Positions 1 to 12,407 of a stretch of DNA of 64,000 nt are shown piece by piece (positions within the stretch are counted from its first letter, which is position 1; the number at the start of each line of letters is the position of its first letter). The notes beneath the pieces were generated by a model, which ran no database searches, had not been told where the DNA came from, and saw nothing but the letters and a program-made list of their open reading frames with translations. Origin of the DNA: CBDFFW01 sp965246945 (GTDB lineage: Bacteria; Pseudomonadota; Alphaproteobacteria; UBA11073); assembly GCA_965246945.1 (NCBI GenBank), contig CBDFFW010000002.1, positions 62,001-126,000 on the forward strand, given 5' to 3'. A program made the position numbers and the translations under genes.

Positions 1-161
1 TTATTTTTATTGCTGCTGGGCTTCACATCTTCCGAGCGGATCAGCAAACTGCCCGCTTTAAAACCAGAAGTGTTCACATTGGCGATGTTATTGGCTGTCA
101 CCTCCAACTTGTGCTGTAAAGCCAATTGGCGGGAAAGGGCCAGGGAGTAGGATATTTCCAT
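1..161 (-). CDS. flgF: Flagellar basal-body rod protein FlgF, N-terminal fragment
   Basis: Reading leftward from an ATG at 161, the 53 visible codons give the N-terminal signature of flagellar rod/hook proteins, including the segment VTANNIANVNTSGFKAG. That motif is the conserved flg_bb_rod region, which forms the N-terminal helix used for axial assembly and type III export. FlgF rather than FlgG or FlgE is suggested by the start MEISYSLALSRQ, but the call is uncertain because the rest lies outside the window. The protein would form part of the proximal rod. The gene is divergent from the glutamate-cysteine ligase at 287. Flagellar genes recur at 36141-37630, so the flagellar regulon is dispersed. 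Confidence 0.8.
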   Translation of the reverse strand, partial: MEISYSLALSRQLALQHKLEVTANNIANVNTSGFKAGSLLIRSEDVKPSSNKN

Positions 162-286
162 CTTGCCAGAACCTATGCATAACCTGTGCCAAACCTAAAA
201 AACCGTAGAAATACGGGTATAAGTACTGAAAATTTATAACCTTTTATAGGCTTGCATAATTTAAAATTTATACCGAGGGCGGCTTG

Positions 287-1684
287 ATGGCCGTCATGTC
301 AGGTAACCCACAAACCGCTACCAGCGAACCCTCTGCTTTTCTTGAAAATAAAGCCGATATCCTCGCTTATTTTGAAAAAGGTTATAAACCTTACGACCAG
401 TGGCGTATTGGTACTGAGCACGAAAAATTCCTCTATCGCCGCAGCGATAAGATATTATTGCCTTATGAAGCACCAGAAGGGGAAGCCTCCATCCGCCGCG
501 TGTTAAACACCTTGGCTGACCGCTATTCCTGGACCGCCATTATGGAAGGCGAAAATATTATTGGGGTCACCAAGGGTAAATATTCGATCAATTTGGAATC
601 CGGCGGACAGTTAGAATTATCCGGCGCACCAGTGGCCGATATCCATTTAACCGCACGGGAACTTAATTTATACTTGGCCGAATTGCGTGCGATTTGCAGT
701 GAACAAGATGTTGGGATTCTGGGCATCGGTTATCACCCAACGCTGCCCTTGCCGTCGCGCCCACAAGTACCGCGGACCCGTTACGAAGCGTTTTATTCGC
801 TGGGCGGCGAAACCATGGATATGCGCTGGGGCTATCTAACCTGCGCGGCGCAAGCCAATTACGATATCGGCAGTGAATCTGATATGGTCAAGAAACTGCG
901 GGTATCATTAGCATTGCAGCCGATCATCATGGCGCTATTCGCCAGCTCACCCTTCAAGGAAGGTCGCGAAACCGGTTATTGCAGTTACCGCTATGCCCAA
1001 TCGCTGAAAACGCATCAGGGACCACAAAAAGATTTTATTGAAATGGCGCTTAGTCCCGATATGTCGTGGGCACATTATATCGAATTCTTGTTCAAAAGAC
1101 CGCTGCATATTCTCTATAAAAACGGCGTTTACCAGCCAATTAAAAATGCCGGTTTTGGTGATTTTATGAATGGTAACTTAAGCGAATTGCCGGGTGAACG
1201 CCCAACTATGGATGATTTTCTTATCCATATTTCCTCCATTTATACCGATGTGCGGTTGCGCAATTACTTGGAAATGCGCGGCTCGGATGCGGGTAAATGG
1301 CGTATGTTAATTGCGCAACCGGCCGTGTGGGCGGGGTTATTATATGATGCCGATGCGTTGGAAGCCGCCTGGCAATTGGTGCGTAAATGGACACCGGAAA
1401 ATCTCATGCGCTTGCGCGCCCAATGCGCCAAAGACGGCTTAAAAGGCCGTTTCCGTTTGTGGAAATCGGTGCAAAACGCGGCCCTCGATGTGCTGGAAAT
1501 TGCGCGCATGGGTTTGCGTAATCGCGCGGTATACAATGAGTACGGCGAGGATGAAACCGTTTATCTCGACCATATTTTTACCTTCGCGGCGACCGGTAAA
1601 ACACCGGCCGAATTCATGGTTGATGATTTCAAACAAGCCTGGGGCCGTGATCTCAACATGTTGATTGAGCGCAACGCTCTCTAA
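287..1684 (+). CDS. gshA: Glutamate-cysteine ligase, plant/alphaproteobacterial type
   Basis: This is the first enzyme of glutathione synthesis: ATP-dependent joining of L-glutamate gamma-carboxyl to cysteine in the cytosol. The 465-residue length and segments such as RIGTEHEKF near residue 40 and NLESGGQLELSGAP near residue 105 match the GCS2/plant-type family common in Alphaproteobacteria, not the E. coli GshA type. The reading frame also opens with TTG at 284, but ATG 287 has GAGGG (275-279) seven bases upstream and is preferred; ATG 296 is a further alternative. A flgF gene diverges upstream. A palindromic repeat follows directly at 1691, so transcription probably ends there. No gshB is visible in the window. 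Confidence 0.95.
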   Translation: MAVMSGNPQTATSEPSAFLENKADILAYFEKGYKPYDQWRIGTEHEKFLYRRSDKILLPYEAPEGEASIRRVLNTLADRYSWTAIMEGENIIGVTKGKYSINLESGGQLELSGAPVADIHLTARELNLYLAELRAICSEQDVGILGIGYHPTLPLPSRPQVPRTRYEAFYSLGGETMDMRWGYLTCAAQANYDIGSESDMVKKLRVSLALQPIIMALFASSPFKEGRETGYCSYRYAQSLKTHQGPQKDFIEMALSPDMSWAHYIEFLFKRPLHILYKNGVYQPIKNAGFGDFMNGNLSELPGERPTMDDFLIHISSIYTDVRLRNYLEMRGSDAGKWRMLIAQPAVWAGLLYDADALEAAWQLVRKWTPENLMRLRAQCAKDGLKGRFRLWKSVQNAALDVLEIARMGLRNRAVYNEYGEDETVYLDHIFTFAATGKTPAEFMVDDFKQAWGRDLNMLIERNAL

Positions 1685-1690
1685 CAGTGG

Positions 1691-1791
1691 CGTCATCCCT
1701 GCGCAGGCGGGGATCTAGGAGCAGACAAAGAGCGCAGCAAAGCTGCACACATTAATAATTCCTGGACTCCCGCCTACGCGGGAGTGACGGC
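1691..1791. repeat. Palindromic dispersed repeat, type A copy 1
   Basis: About 100 bp between gshA and smpB. The outer arms (about 1691-1720 and 1762-1791) are imperfect reverse complements of each other, and each arm is itself a small palindrome of the pattern GTCATCCC...GGGGATC. The same arms recur at 11153, 24751, 28095, 32157, 56799, 59406 and 61329. There is no ORF and no transposase. It may act as a bidirectional terminator or mRNA-stabilising stem, but that is inference. Confidence 0.75.
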
Positions 1792-1836
1792 GTGAAAGTT
1801 GCTATTTTATCCAGCAAATGTTTACCTAAAATCATC

Positions 1837-2313
1837 ATGGCACAGCGCATGCTCAAAAATGGGGAGACGATCGGGCAGAATAAAAAAGCCCGGTTCGAAT
1901 ACACCATTATCGATAGTCTGGAGGTCGGCATTGTGCTGCAGGGGGCGGAGGTGAAAGCCCTGCGCCTGTATGGCGCTAGCCTGCAGGAATGCCACGCGGC
2001 GCTCAGCACCAGCAAACTGATGTTGTTTAATTTGAATATCAAAGAATACCCCTTTACCCCGCCGCATCTGCGGTTCGATGCGATTCGCCCGCGCGCGCTG
2101 TTGATGCGTGAACGGCAGCTGAATAAATGGCTCGGCGCTGTGCAGAAGGAGGGCAATACCATCGTGCCCTTGCGCATGTATTTCACGGATAAAGGCCTCG
2201 TGAAACTCGAACTCGCCCTCGCCAAGGGCAAAAAAGCGCACGATAAACGCGCCGCGATCAAGGAACGCGACTGGCAGCGCGAAAAGGCACAGCTTTTGAA
2301 AATAAGAGGCTAG
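1837..2313 (+). CDS. smpB: SsrA (tmRNA)-binding protein SmpB
   Basis: SmpB binds the tRNA-like domain of tmRNA and delivers it to stalled ribosomes for trans-translation. The 158-residue product from ATG 1837 has the family core: KKARFEYTIIDSLEVGIVLQ near the N-terminus, GAEVKALR, PLRMYFTDKGLVKLELALAKGK in the middle, and a basic C-terminal tail (KKAHDKRAAIKERDWQREK) that occupies the mRNA channel. The frame is open back to a GTG at 1792 that abuts the repeat, but those 15 extra residues have no family counterpart, so ATG 1837 is chosen. No clear Shine-Dalgarno is seen. The partner tmRNA gene was not found here. Confidence 0.95.
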   Translation: MAQRMLKNGETIGQNKKARFEYTIIDSLEVGIVLQGAEVKALRLYGASLQECHAALSTSKLMLFNLNIKEYPFTPPHLRFDAIRPRALLMRERQLNKWLGAVQKEGNTIVPLRMYFTDKGLVKLELALAKGKKAHDKRAAIKERDWQREKAQLLKIRG

Positions 2314-2371
2314 CCATTATTTTAAAATAGGCTGTGGACAAGGCATTCTAAACCAGTATTTTCTATAGCTT

Positions 2372-3196
2372 ATGCGCCGGTGGGCTTTGTGCCTTGTTTC
2401 TCTTTTTCCTTTATTGGCGCAGGCTGCGGATGGCCCGCCTGAACATAAAATTTGGGAAATCGGTATGGGTGCCGGGCTGCTCGAAGCGCCAGCGTTTTTG
2501 GGTTCCAAAGATTATCAGCTTAGCGCGGTGCCTAATCTAACGTTTAAATACAAAGATAAAGTGTTTGCATCGGTGCAGGATGGGCTGGGTTATAACGTTA
2601 TCAACCGCCACCACTGGCGCATCGGCCCGGTGGTTAAATATGCCTTCCCGCGTTATGCAGATGGCAATAATCCGTTTCGGATTGCGGGTGCCAAAACGCG
2701 GGCTTTGCACGGGCTGGGCGATGTGGATGGCACGGTTGAACTGGGCGGTTTTGCCGAGTACACCTGGCGGGATTTAAGCGCGAAACTGGAAGCGCGGCAG
2801 GGCCTCGGCGGCCATGATGGATTTATCAGCGATCTCAATCTGAATTACAGCCACGATATTCACGCCGCGTTTTACAACGAGGGGCCGCCTTTAATCCTGT
2901 CTTTCGGCCCGCGCACCAGTGTGGTGGATAGCAACTATAATGATGCGTATTTCGGGGTGGATGCCATGCAGTCCGCACAATCCGGCTTGCCGCGCTATCA
3001 GGCCGGTGGCGGCTTGTTGTCATACGGGTTTGGCGGCGTTTTGGTTGCGCCGATCACTTACAGTTTAACCGCCAATCTGGTGGCGGGTTATGACCGGCTG
3101 GCCGGGGATGCGGCCGCTGCGCCGCTGGTCCGGCAGCGCGGCAGTGCCGATCAGTTTACCGGCGGGCTATTTTTAACCTACAGTTTTGGCAAATAG
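2372..3196 (+). CDS. MipA/OmpV family outer-membrane protein
   Basis: A 274-residue protein with a signal peptide (MRRWALCLVSLFPLLAQA, cleavage near residue 19) followed by beta-rich sequence typical of MipA/OmpV proteins: an early ..GAGLLEAPAFLGSKDYQ.. segment, alternating hydrophobic strands, and a C-terminal strand ending FLTYSFGK. MipA in E. coli scaffolds murein hydrolase and synthase; OmpV members are outer-membrane barrels. The exact role here is unknown. It stands alone between smpB and a TspO-like gene that begins 9 bases after its stop, so the two may be co-transcribed. Confidence 0.8.
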   Translation: MRRWALCLVSLFPLLAQAADGPPEHKIWEIGMGAGLLEAPAFLGSKDYQLSAVPNLTFKYKDKVFASVQDGLGYNVINRHHWRIGPVVKYAFPRYADGNNPFRIAGAKTRALHGLGDVDGTVELGGFAEYTWRDLSAKLEARQGLGGHDGFISDLNLNYSHDIHAAFYNEGPPLILSFGPRTSVVDSNYNDAYFGVDAMQSAQSGLPRYQAGGGLLSYGFGGVLVAPITYSLTANLVAGYDRLAGDAAAAPLVRQRGSADQFTGGLFLTYSFGK

Positions 3197-3205
3197 GCTT
3201 TGGTA

Positions 3206-3694
3206 ATGTTGGCACTTAAAAATACTTTGAAAAAACAATGGTTGATGGTTGGCTGGCCAGTACTGGCGGCGGCTGCGGTCAATGGCCTGATTTTTTCGCT
3301 CGGCTGGGATAATGATGCGGGCAATATCACGAATCCGTTCCTGCCGCCAGGCTGGGTAATTGGGATCATATGGCTAATCCTGTTTGGCTTAATGGGCGCT
3401 GCACGCTGGCAGTTACAGCAAGCCGCCACCGCGCCCGCTAAAAACCTCAACCGGTTGATGCTTGGCTTTATCTGGCTGTGCTTAACTTATCCGCTGTATA
3501 CGCTGGGCCTAAGCAATGCGCTGATTGGCGAAGTTGCCAATATTTTACTGCTGTTGCTGGGTATTTATTTGTTTATCCGGCTGCGAATGGTTGCCCCCCG
3601 CGCCGCCTGGCTGTTTTTGCCGGTTAATCTCTGGCTGGCCTATGCCGCTTTTGCTTTGCTGGCCGGTTTTTTCAGCCAGCCAAAGCTTGGCTGA
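3206..3694 (+). CDS. TspO/MBR (peripheral benzodiazepine receptor-like) membrane protein
   Basis: A 162-residue, very hydrophobic protein with five predicted membrane segments. The motif NPFLPPGWVIGIIWLILF near residues 44-61 matches the TspO signature of the form PPGWVFGPVW, and the C-terminal PVNLWLAYAAFALL matches the last-helix pattern. TspO proteins bind tetrapyrroles and in Rhodobacter modulate pigment and oxygen-responsive genes. The frame also contains a TTG at 3200, but ATG 3206 is the better start. Divergence from classical TspO is noticeable, so a wider TspO-superfamily member is possible. It is probably co-transcribed with the MipA-like gene. Confidence 0.7.
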   Translation: MLALKNTLKKQWLMVGWPVLAAAAVNGLIFSLGWDNDAGNITNPFLPPGWVIGIIWLILFGLMGAARWQLQQAATAPAKNLNRLMLGFIWLCLTYPLYTLGLSNALIGEVANILLLLLGIYLFIRLRMVAPRAAWLFLPVNLWLAYAAFALLAGFFSQPKLG

Positions 3695-3818
3695 GTGATT
3701 GGAAAAGCGCGAAAATTAAGGCATGGCAAAAAAACCTTAAAAAAACGTAAATTTTTGCTTGCAAACGTCAAAAGGATGCGGCTATACCCACAACACGCCG
3801 GTTGACGTTATTTGCCAC

Positions 3819-3848
3819 TTGCATCAAAATTCGATGTGTGCTTATAAT
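3819..3848 (+). promoter_or_regulatory. Candidate rRNA operon promoter
   Basis: TTGCAT (3819-3824) and a perfect TATAAT (3843-3848) are separated by 18 bases and lie about 330 bases upstream of the 16S gene, a usual distance for an rRNA leader. The 3695-3818 stretch holds nothing else recognisable. A weaker promoter-like pair (TTGTAT 4111-4116, TATGAT 4136-4141) sits closer to 16S but has a long 19-base spacer. Confidence 0.55.
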
Positions 3849-3855
3849 GAAAACC

Positions 3856-3875
3856 CCCCGACAAATGCGTCGGGG
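3856..3875 (+). other. Leader hairpin of the rRNA transcript
   Basis: CCCCGAC (3856-3862) pairs perfectly with GTCGGGG (3869-3875) around a six-base loop, starting within about 10 bases of the expected transcription start. No U-run follows, so it is not a standard terminator. It may protect the 5' end or belong to an antitermination leader. Confidence 0.45.
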
Positions 3876-4019
3876 TGAACTAAAGATGCAATTTGGTTTT
3901 TCCTCACGCATTCTTTGGTCCGTGCGAAAGCTTTAAAAGATAGCCAAGGGTCCTGGCGGTTAGTGATAACCGATAGGGATTTTTGACCGTCTGTTCTTGG
4001 ACAAGTGACTTTTTAAGAT

Positions 4020-4042
4020 GGAAAAGATACACAGGCAGCAGC
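4020..4042 (+). other. 5' half of the pre-16S processing stem (pairs with 5731-5753)
   Basis: The 23 bases at 4020-4042 are complementary at 22 of 23 positions to 5731-5753, downstream of 16S. This long stem enclosing the 16S gene is the expected RNase III site. A separate small hairpin (ATCTTCA/TTGAAGAT, about 4050-4072) lies between this arm and 16S. Confidence 0.75.
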
Positions 4043-4175
4043 TTGATTATCTTCAGCCTAGGTTGAAGATGGTCGCGGCAAATAAATCAATTTTGCCAAT
4101 AAGCTGTGTCTTGTATCAAACATAATTATGTTATGTATGATATAAACACATACAAGCTTGTCGGTATCAAATTTT

Positions 4176-5665
<1,490 letters not shown>

Positions 5666-5796
5666 AAAAGATGTCTTAATGGATTTGGTTTCACGACCAA
5701 ACACCTTCATCTTTATAAAATCAAAGCCGTGCTGCTGCCGGTGTATCTTTTCCTTCACTGAAACCCGCGTTAAAACGGGTATCAGCATTTCTGGAC

Positions 5797-5872
5797 GGGG
5801 CTGTAGCTCAGTTGGTAGAGCACCTGATTTGCATTCAGGGGGTCGTCGGTTCGAATCCGTTCAGCTCCACCA
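5797..5872 (+). tRNA. tRNA-Ala (anticodon TGC)
   Basis: A 76-nt cloverleaf starting GGGGCTGTAGCTCAGTTGG and ending with an encoded CCA. The anticodon stem CCTGA/TCAGG encloses the loop TTTGCAT with anticodon TGC at 5830-5832, and the T-arm GGTTCGAATCC is present. It lies in the 16S-23S spacer, the standard place for this tRNA. Confidence 0.98.
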
Positions 5873-5970
5873 ACCAGTTTCCAACCATGGCAATTACAAG
5901 CATCTTTACAGCTTATTGCTTTCGTTGGCGATGCACCGTAGCGCTTCAGCGCCGGCGCAATACCTTGTAA

Positions 5971-6047
5971 GGGCTTGTAGCTCAGTTGGTTAGAGCGCGC
6001 GCTTGATAAGCGTGAGGTCGTAAGTTCAAGTCTTACCAGGCCCACCA
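5971..6047 (+). tRNA. tRNA-Ile (anticodon GAT)
   Basis: A 77-nt cloverleaf from GGGCTTGTAGCTCAG to an encoded CCA. The anticodon GAT is at 6005-6007 in the loop TTGATAA, and the T-arm is AGTTCAAGTCTTA. It follows tRNA-Ala in the rRNA spacer, as in most Alphaproteobacteria with linked rRNA genes. Confidence 0.98.
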
Positions 6048-6067
6048 CTATTTAATATCCATCTTAA

Positions 6068-6115
6068 TTTAACACCTCAATTGAGACGCCGGCGCGTTTC
6101 AATTGAGGTGTTAAA
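6068..6115 (+). other. Perfect 17-bp hairpin in the 16S-23S spacer
   Basis: The 17 bases at 6068-6084 are the exact reverse complement of 6099-6115, with a 14-base GC-rich loop. It sits between tRNA-Ile and the pre-23S stem. No U-tract follows, so it is more likely an RNA processing signal than a terminator. Confidence 0.6.
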
Positions 6116-6133
6116 CCTCAATCACAAGTGAAT

Positions 6134-6150
6134 AGGTTTGTTGTTAATTT
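6134..6150 (+). other. 5' arm of the pre-23S processing stem (pairs with 9226-9242)
   Basis: 6134-6150 is perfectly complementary to 9226-9242, and 6244-6253 is perfectly complementary to the adjoining 9216-9225. The intervening 93 bases begin with TCCTGCT and end with AGCAGGA, so they can close on themselves, giving a three-way junction at the base of the pre-23S stem. This accounts for most of the 6048-6324 spacer. Confidence 0.65.
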
Positions 6151-6324
6151 TGTCCTGCTAAAGCGGTATTTAACCCACCGCAAGTTAGTCGGCTTAATTT
6201 ACGTTTGTAAATTTTGTCGTCTGGCGATCTCGAAGCAGGACTAGCTGAGACGAGTTCTAAAACTAGTTATAATACAATCAAAATCATGCAGCACAGTTTG
6301 TGTTTAATTCTGCATGTATGCTAA

Positions 6325-9111
<2,787 letters not shown>

Positions 9112-9143
9112 TCATACATGCAGCGTTAAGCGCAAATGTTTTT

Positions 9144-9170
9144 GTCATCCCCGCCCAGGGGATCCAGTGA
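9144..9170. repeat. Truncated type A palindromic repeat in the 23S-5S spacer
   Basis: GTCATCCCCGCCCAGGGGAT followed by CCAGTGA matches one arm of the dispersed type A element. The second arm is missing, so this is a solo arm or a decayed copy. It lies inside the transcribed rRNA operon. Confidence 0.6.
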
Positions 9171-9280
9171 CCAAAAAGTATGCAATGTACTCAATATTAA
9201 ACTGACGTTTTCAATTCGTCTCAGCAAATTAACAACAAACCTTTACTTGGTTGATCCTAAAGCCCTCAAAAGCCTTGATC

Positions 9281-9398
9281 GACCTGGTGGTTATTGCAAG
9301 CGTGCCACACCCGATCCCATCCCGAACTCGGCCGTGAAACCGCTTAGCGCCGATGGTACTTCGTCTTAAGACGCGGGAGAGTAGGTCACTGCCAGGTC
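9281..9398 (+). rRNA. rrf: 5S ribosomal RNA
   Basis: A 118-nt 5S gene. The 5' GACCTGGTGG pairs with the 3' GCCAGGTC, and the conserved ACCCGATCCCATCCCGAACT loop and GGGAGAGTAGGTC loop E/IV region are present. No initiator tRNA-Met follows, although many alphaproteobacterial rRNA operons carry one there. Confidence 0.97.
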
Positions 9399-9399
9399 T

Positions 9400-9412
9400 A
9401 TCAAGGCTTTTT
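9400..9412 (+). terminator. rRNA operon terminator, sharing the 5S flanking stem
   Basis: AAAAGCCTTGAT (9268-9279) upstream of 5S is the exact reverse complement of ATCAAGGCTTTT (9400-9411), and the second arm runs into a T-tract. One stem therefore encloses the 5S gene and, with its T-tract, probably terminates the operon. Confidence 0.6.
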
Positions 9413-9494
9413 ATTATTGTGCTACAAATTTTATTTTATATTAAGTTTAAAAAGCAATCTTGACTATATTAGTTGCATCAGAGCATGGTAACTT

Positions 9495-10778
9495 ATGATT
9501 AAAAGACATATTTCAACTATTGTTGCAACACTGGCAGCTTCCTCTATACTTGTTATCCCAAAGCCAACTCATGCACAATTTCATCCCAATAATTTGGATG
9601 CAAGACCGCAAAATAGTATACTAGAAAAAATAAATGTTGAAACGGCTGCATTTCGTATTCGTGCTAGTTTCAGTGATTTTGAAAGTGCTCTTCGTAATTT
9701 CGAAAGAAATAGAATTGCTGCTCATTTACCAGAAGATAGTTACATAATTACGGTGCATCTTGGCGCCAATCATCACCGTAATTCTTTTACCGACCCATTA
9801 GTCTGCGATGTCGCATATGATAGTAAGTTGAGCAGAAATAATAAATTTGCCCAAGTAATATTGGCAGATGAAAAAGGCAGAAATAAATTCATACTTTATA
9901 CCGCACAACGCGATGTGGATGGTACCTATAAAACTTTTTATGGCAGTTATCAAAATCAATTTGCGTCTTTTGTTGATTTTGAAAAATGCCTTACCAAATA
10001 TTTGCAGCAAGTCGCATGTAAACCCGAAGTCAAAACAGATTTAGATAATTGGGCGTTTAATAGTGACCCTGTTTTCAATCTTTTGGCCAATTGCACCACG
10101 CAGGCAGTGCCCGATGGGCAATGTGTTGAGTTTAATATTTGTGGCACCACACGTGCAGAACGACTAATCCATCAAAATGCCGCTTTCCGTCCAGTTGCAG
10201 AGGAATTGGCCATGGCGCTGATCGGTTTTAAAACGGCAACTGAAAAATATGAGCAAGACCGCCAGCAAAATAATGGCACAGCCGATAATTTATCTTTCGA
10301 TATTCAATTATCAGCGCCCAACGAAAATGGATTAAAAACACCATTACAACTGGTGGCCAATTATAATTTAGCCAATAGCAAAGATGATATTTCGCGCTTT
10401 GAATTGCATCATCCACAAGCCGGTAATTTTATTTTATTCCTGTCCAAACGTGATAAAAATGGCAACCCGAAAGCTGAATTGGGTAAGCCGCCCAATAGAA
10501 TTACCACCTATTTAAGCGGTGGTTATGATGCCAAACAAGAGTTAACGGAATATCTCATTAGATTAAATGAATGTGATCCGGATGCGGTCGATATTTTAAG
10601 AAGTAAATGGCAGGACATTGTAATCGGTTCTTTGGCAATGCTTAAACAAACCGTCTATGTCACTATCGATGGCCAGCCAAAAAGAAAATTCATTTGTGTA
10701 CCCAATGGGTTTACGTTGAATGGCACTAAAAAGTTTGTACCCTTTGGTGTTGTGGCTGCCCCATCAACACCTCAATAA
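9495..10778 (+). CDS. Secreted protein of unknown function with internal duplication
   Basis: A 427-residue protein I do not recognise. It begins with a signal peptide (about residues 1-27, ending PTHAQ), so it is probably periplasmic or secreted. Two halves look related. Residues about 52-175 and 225-360 each start with an FR...A-rich helix ending in a DR or NR pair and continue into a (N/G)(K/N)FIL(Y/F) strand followed by a (Q/K)RD turn. Each half ends in a helix of the type LTKYLQQ or LTEYLIRL before a Cys-Asp/Lys-Pro stretch. Seven cysteines suggest disulphides. Base composition is clearly AT-richer than the neighbours, consistent with transfer or weak selection. It follows the rRNA operon with its own start and a weak ribosome site. 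Confidence 0.7.
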   Translation: MIKRHISTIVATLAASSILVIPKPTHAQFHPNNLDARPQNSILEKINVETAAFRIRASFSDFESALRNFERNRIAAHLPEDSYIITVHLGANHHRNSFTDPLVCDVAYDSKLSRNNKFAQVILADEKGRNKFILYTAQRDVDGTYKTFYGSYQNQFASFVDFEKCLTKYLQQVACKPEVKTDLDNWAFNSDPVFNLLANCTTQAVPDGQCVEFNICGTTRAERLIHQNAAFRPVAEELAMALIGFKTATEKYEQDRQQNNGTADNLSFDIQLSAPNENGLKTPLQLVANYNLANSKDDISRFELHHPQAGNFILFLSKRDKNGNPKAELGKPPNRITTYLSGGYDAKQELTEYLIRLNECDPDAVDILRSKWQDIVIGSLAMLKQTVYVTIDGQPKRKFICVPNGFTLNGTKKFVPFGVVAAPSTPQ

Positions 10779-10791
10779 TATTAAAATAGCA

Positions 10792-11079
10792 ATGCAATTT
10801 CTCGTAGTCGGCAAAGAGGCACAGACGTGGCAGCAATGGCGCGACGGCTCGCCGTGCGCGAAGCAACATTTGCAGCTGGGTGATGCGCTGGAAGCGGCGG
10901 GCAATCGCTGGTATGGCTGTGTACTGCTAGATGATGCCGGACAGATGATCGGCTCGATGGCCGTGATGGATTTCCCTTCGAAAACCGAACTCAATGAATG
11001 GTTGGCCATCGAACCCTATGTCACTGGCAAAGTTTGGCAAACCATCGAAATCACCAAATGCAACGTCAAAACCCCATAG
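10792..11079 (+). CDS. YciI-like (YCII domain) protein
   Basis: A 95-residue protein with the YCII-domain pattern: N-terminal strand MQFLVVG, a helix, then GCVLLDDAGQMIGSMAVMDF, the helix ELNEWLAIEPYV and a final strand GKVWQTIEITKCN. The family adopts a ferredoxin-like fold with a buried His/Asp pair; most members have no known reaction. The frame stays open upstream to 10720, inside the preceding gene, but ATG 10792, 13 bases after that gene's stop, is the natural start and matches family length. Confidence 0.75.
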   Translation: MQFLVVGKEAQTWQQWRDGSPCAKQHLQLGDALEAAGNRWYGCVLLDDAGQMIGSMAVMDFPSKTELNEWLAIEPYVTGKVWQTIEITKCNVKTP

Positions 11080-11152
11080 AAATTCAACCGCCCACCGGAA
11101 TTTTTTGAAAACCGCCAAACTAACTGATTTCAGCAAAAAAATAAATTAAGTT

Positions 11153-11243
11153 GGCGTCATCCCAGCATAAGCTGGGAACTGATCTTATATTCATTGTAGC
11201 GAATGTTCTAGTCAGTCTAAATACCAGCTTGCGCTGGCATGGC
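11153..11243. repeat. Palindromic dispersed repeat, type A copy
   Basis: GCGTCATCCCAGCATAAGCT begins the left arm, and the right arm (about 11221-11243, CCAGCTTGCGCTGGCATGGC) is its imperfect reverse complement. About 40 unrelated bases separate them. It lies in the 350-base gap 11080-11429, where I see no gene or promoter motif beyond AT-rich sequence. Confidence 0.7.
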
Positions 11244-11429
11244 GTGTATAAAAAGCTGCATTCGCTTATGATGTATTAGTTACGCAATTGGAATAATCCA
11301 GGCTAATGCAGCCGTAATTTTGTCCTTGGTTTCCAAACTGCCAAGCAGCATAAAAAAGGTAAATGCCTATTGCTTGCCTATTTTATAGCCTAAACTTTCA
11401 TAATCATTTGGTTATGCTTAAATATATTT

Positions 11430-12407
11430 ATGCTCCCCGATTATCAAACGCTGATGCTGCCACTGCTCGAAGTGCTGTCGCAGCAGGATGAAATTCATAT
11501 TCGCGAATTGGTCAAAGTATTGGCAGACCGTCTGGGGCTTACGGAAGCTGAACGGCACATGTTGCTGCCTTCTCAAAAAGATAACTTATTTTATAATCGG
11601 GTTACTTGGGCCAATGTTTATCTGCACAAAGCGGGCTTAATCGAACGCACCAAGCGCGCGCATTATACCATTACCCAATTGGGACATGATTTATTGGCCA
11701 CCAAGCCGGAGAAGGTTGATCTCAAAATGCTGCGACGTTATCCCAGCTTTATCGAATTTATTGAACCGGTGGGTTCACAAATGGCTGCAGATGAAACAAT
11801 GTTGCCGCCAAAGAATTTACCTGTCATTGCCGCGCAGAAAACCATAGTTACAGCGCTGCAGCCCGCAGAAGTTGCAGCTGCGACACCGGAAGAAGCGCTG
11901 CAAAGCGCCCATGCCGAAATTAACGCTGCCTTGGCCAAAGAACTGCTTGAACGCGTGTCGCAAAATAGCCCCGCATTTTTTGAACAACTGATTATCGATT
12001 TGCTGCTGGCAATGGGTTATGGCGGCGCACGGGCCGAAGCTGGCCGGCGCCTGGGCCGGAGCGGTGATAACGGCATCGATGGGGTAATCGATCAGGATGC
12101 GTTGGGACTGGATCGGGTTTATGTCCAGGCCAAGCGCTATGCAGCCAACAACAAAATTTCATCGGATATGATCCGCAATTTTGCGGGCAGCTTGGATTTG
12201 CACAAAGCCACCAAGGGATTATTTGTCACCACCAGCGCGTTCACGGCCGATGCGCAAACCACCATTAAATCTTTAAGCAAACATATTGTGCTGATTGATG
12301 GCGCGCAGCTCGCCAATCTGCTGATCAAATTTGGCATCGGCTGCCGTGCCGAAGCCGTCATTACCATCCGCAAATTGGATGAAGACTATTTTGAAAATGA
12401 TTTTTGA
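11430..12407 (+). CDS. mrr: Mrr-type restriction endonuclease
   Basis: A 325-residue protein with the two-domain layout of Mrr, a type IV enzyme that cuts modified DNA. The N-terminal winged-helix Mrr_N domain (about residues 8-95, including TWANVYLHKAGLIERTKRAH) precedes a C-terminal PD-(D/E)xK nuclease domain from about residue 165. The nuclease core is visible as FFEQLIIDLLLAMGYGGA, then DNGIDGVIDQD and VYVQAKRYA, giving the E...D...QAK catalytic set. A variable Ala/Glu-rich linker joins the domains. Its 3' end overlaps the convergent hydrolase gene by 22 bases. No methyltransferase or specificity subunit is adjacent, as expected for a standalone type IV enzyme. Confidence 0.9.
   Translation: MLPDYQTLMLPLLEVLSQQDEIHIRELVKVLADRLGLTEAERHMLLPSQKDNLFYNRVTWANVYLHKAGLIERTKRAHYTITQLGHDLLATKPEKVDLKMLRRYPSFIEFIEPVGSQMAADETMLPPKNLPVIAAQKTIVTALQPAEVAAATPEEALQSAHAEINAALAKELLERVSQNSPAFFEQLIIDLLLAMGYGGARAEAGRRLGRSGDNGIDGVIDQDALGLDRVYVQAKRYAANNKISSDMIRNFAGSLDLHKATKGLFVTTSAFTADAQTTIKSLSKHIVLIDGAQLANLLIKFGIGCRAEAVITIRKLDEDYFENDF

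Noticed and set aside
1691..1791. Repeats considered as CRISPR
   Set aside because: No regular direct repeats with unique spacers and no cas genes; these are single inverted-repeat units.
3856..3875. Stem-loop taken as a terminator of the TspO-like gene
   Set aside because: It has no U-tract and lies just after a strong -10 box, so it belongs to the rRNA leader.
11430..12407. Mrr-like gene plus HNH gene considered as a defence island
   Set aside because: They are about 49 kb apart, and neither is flanked by methyltransferases, integrases or other defence genes.
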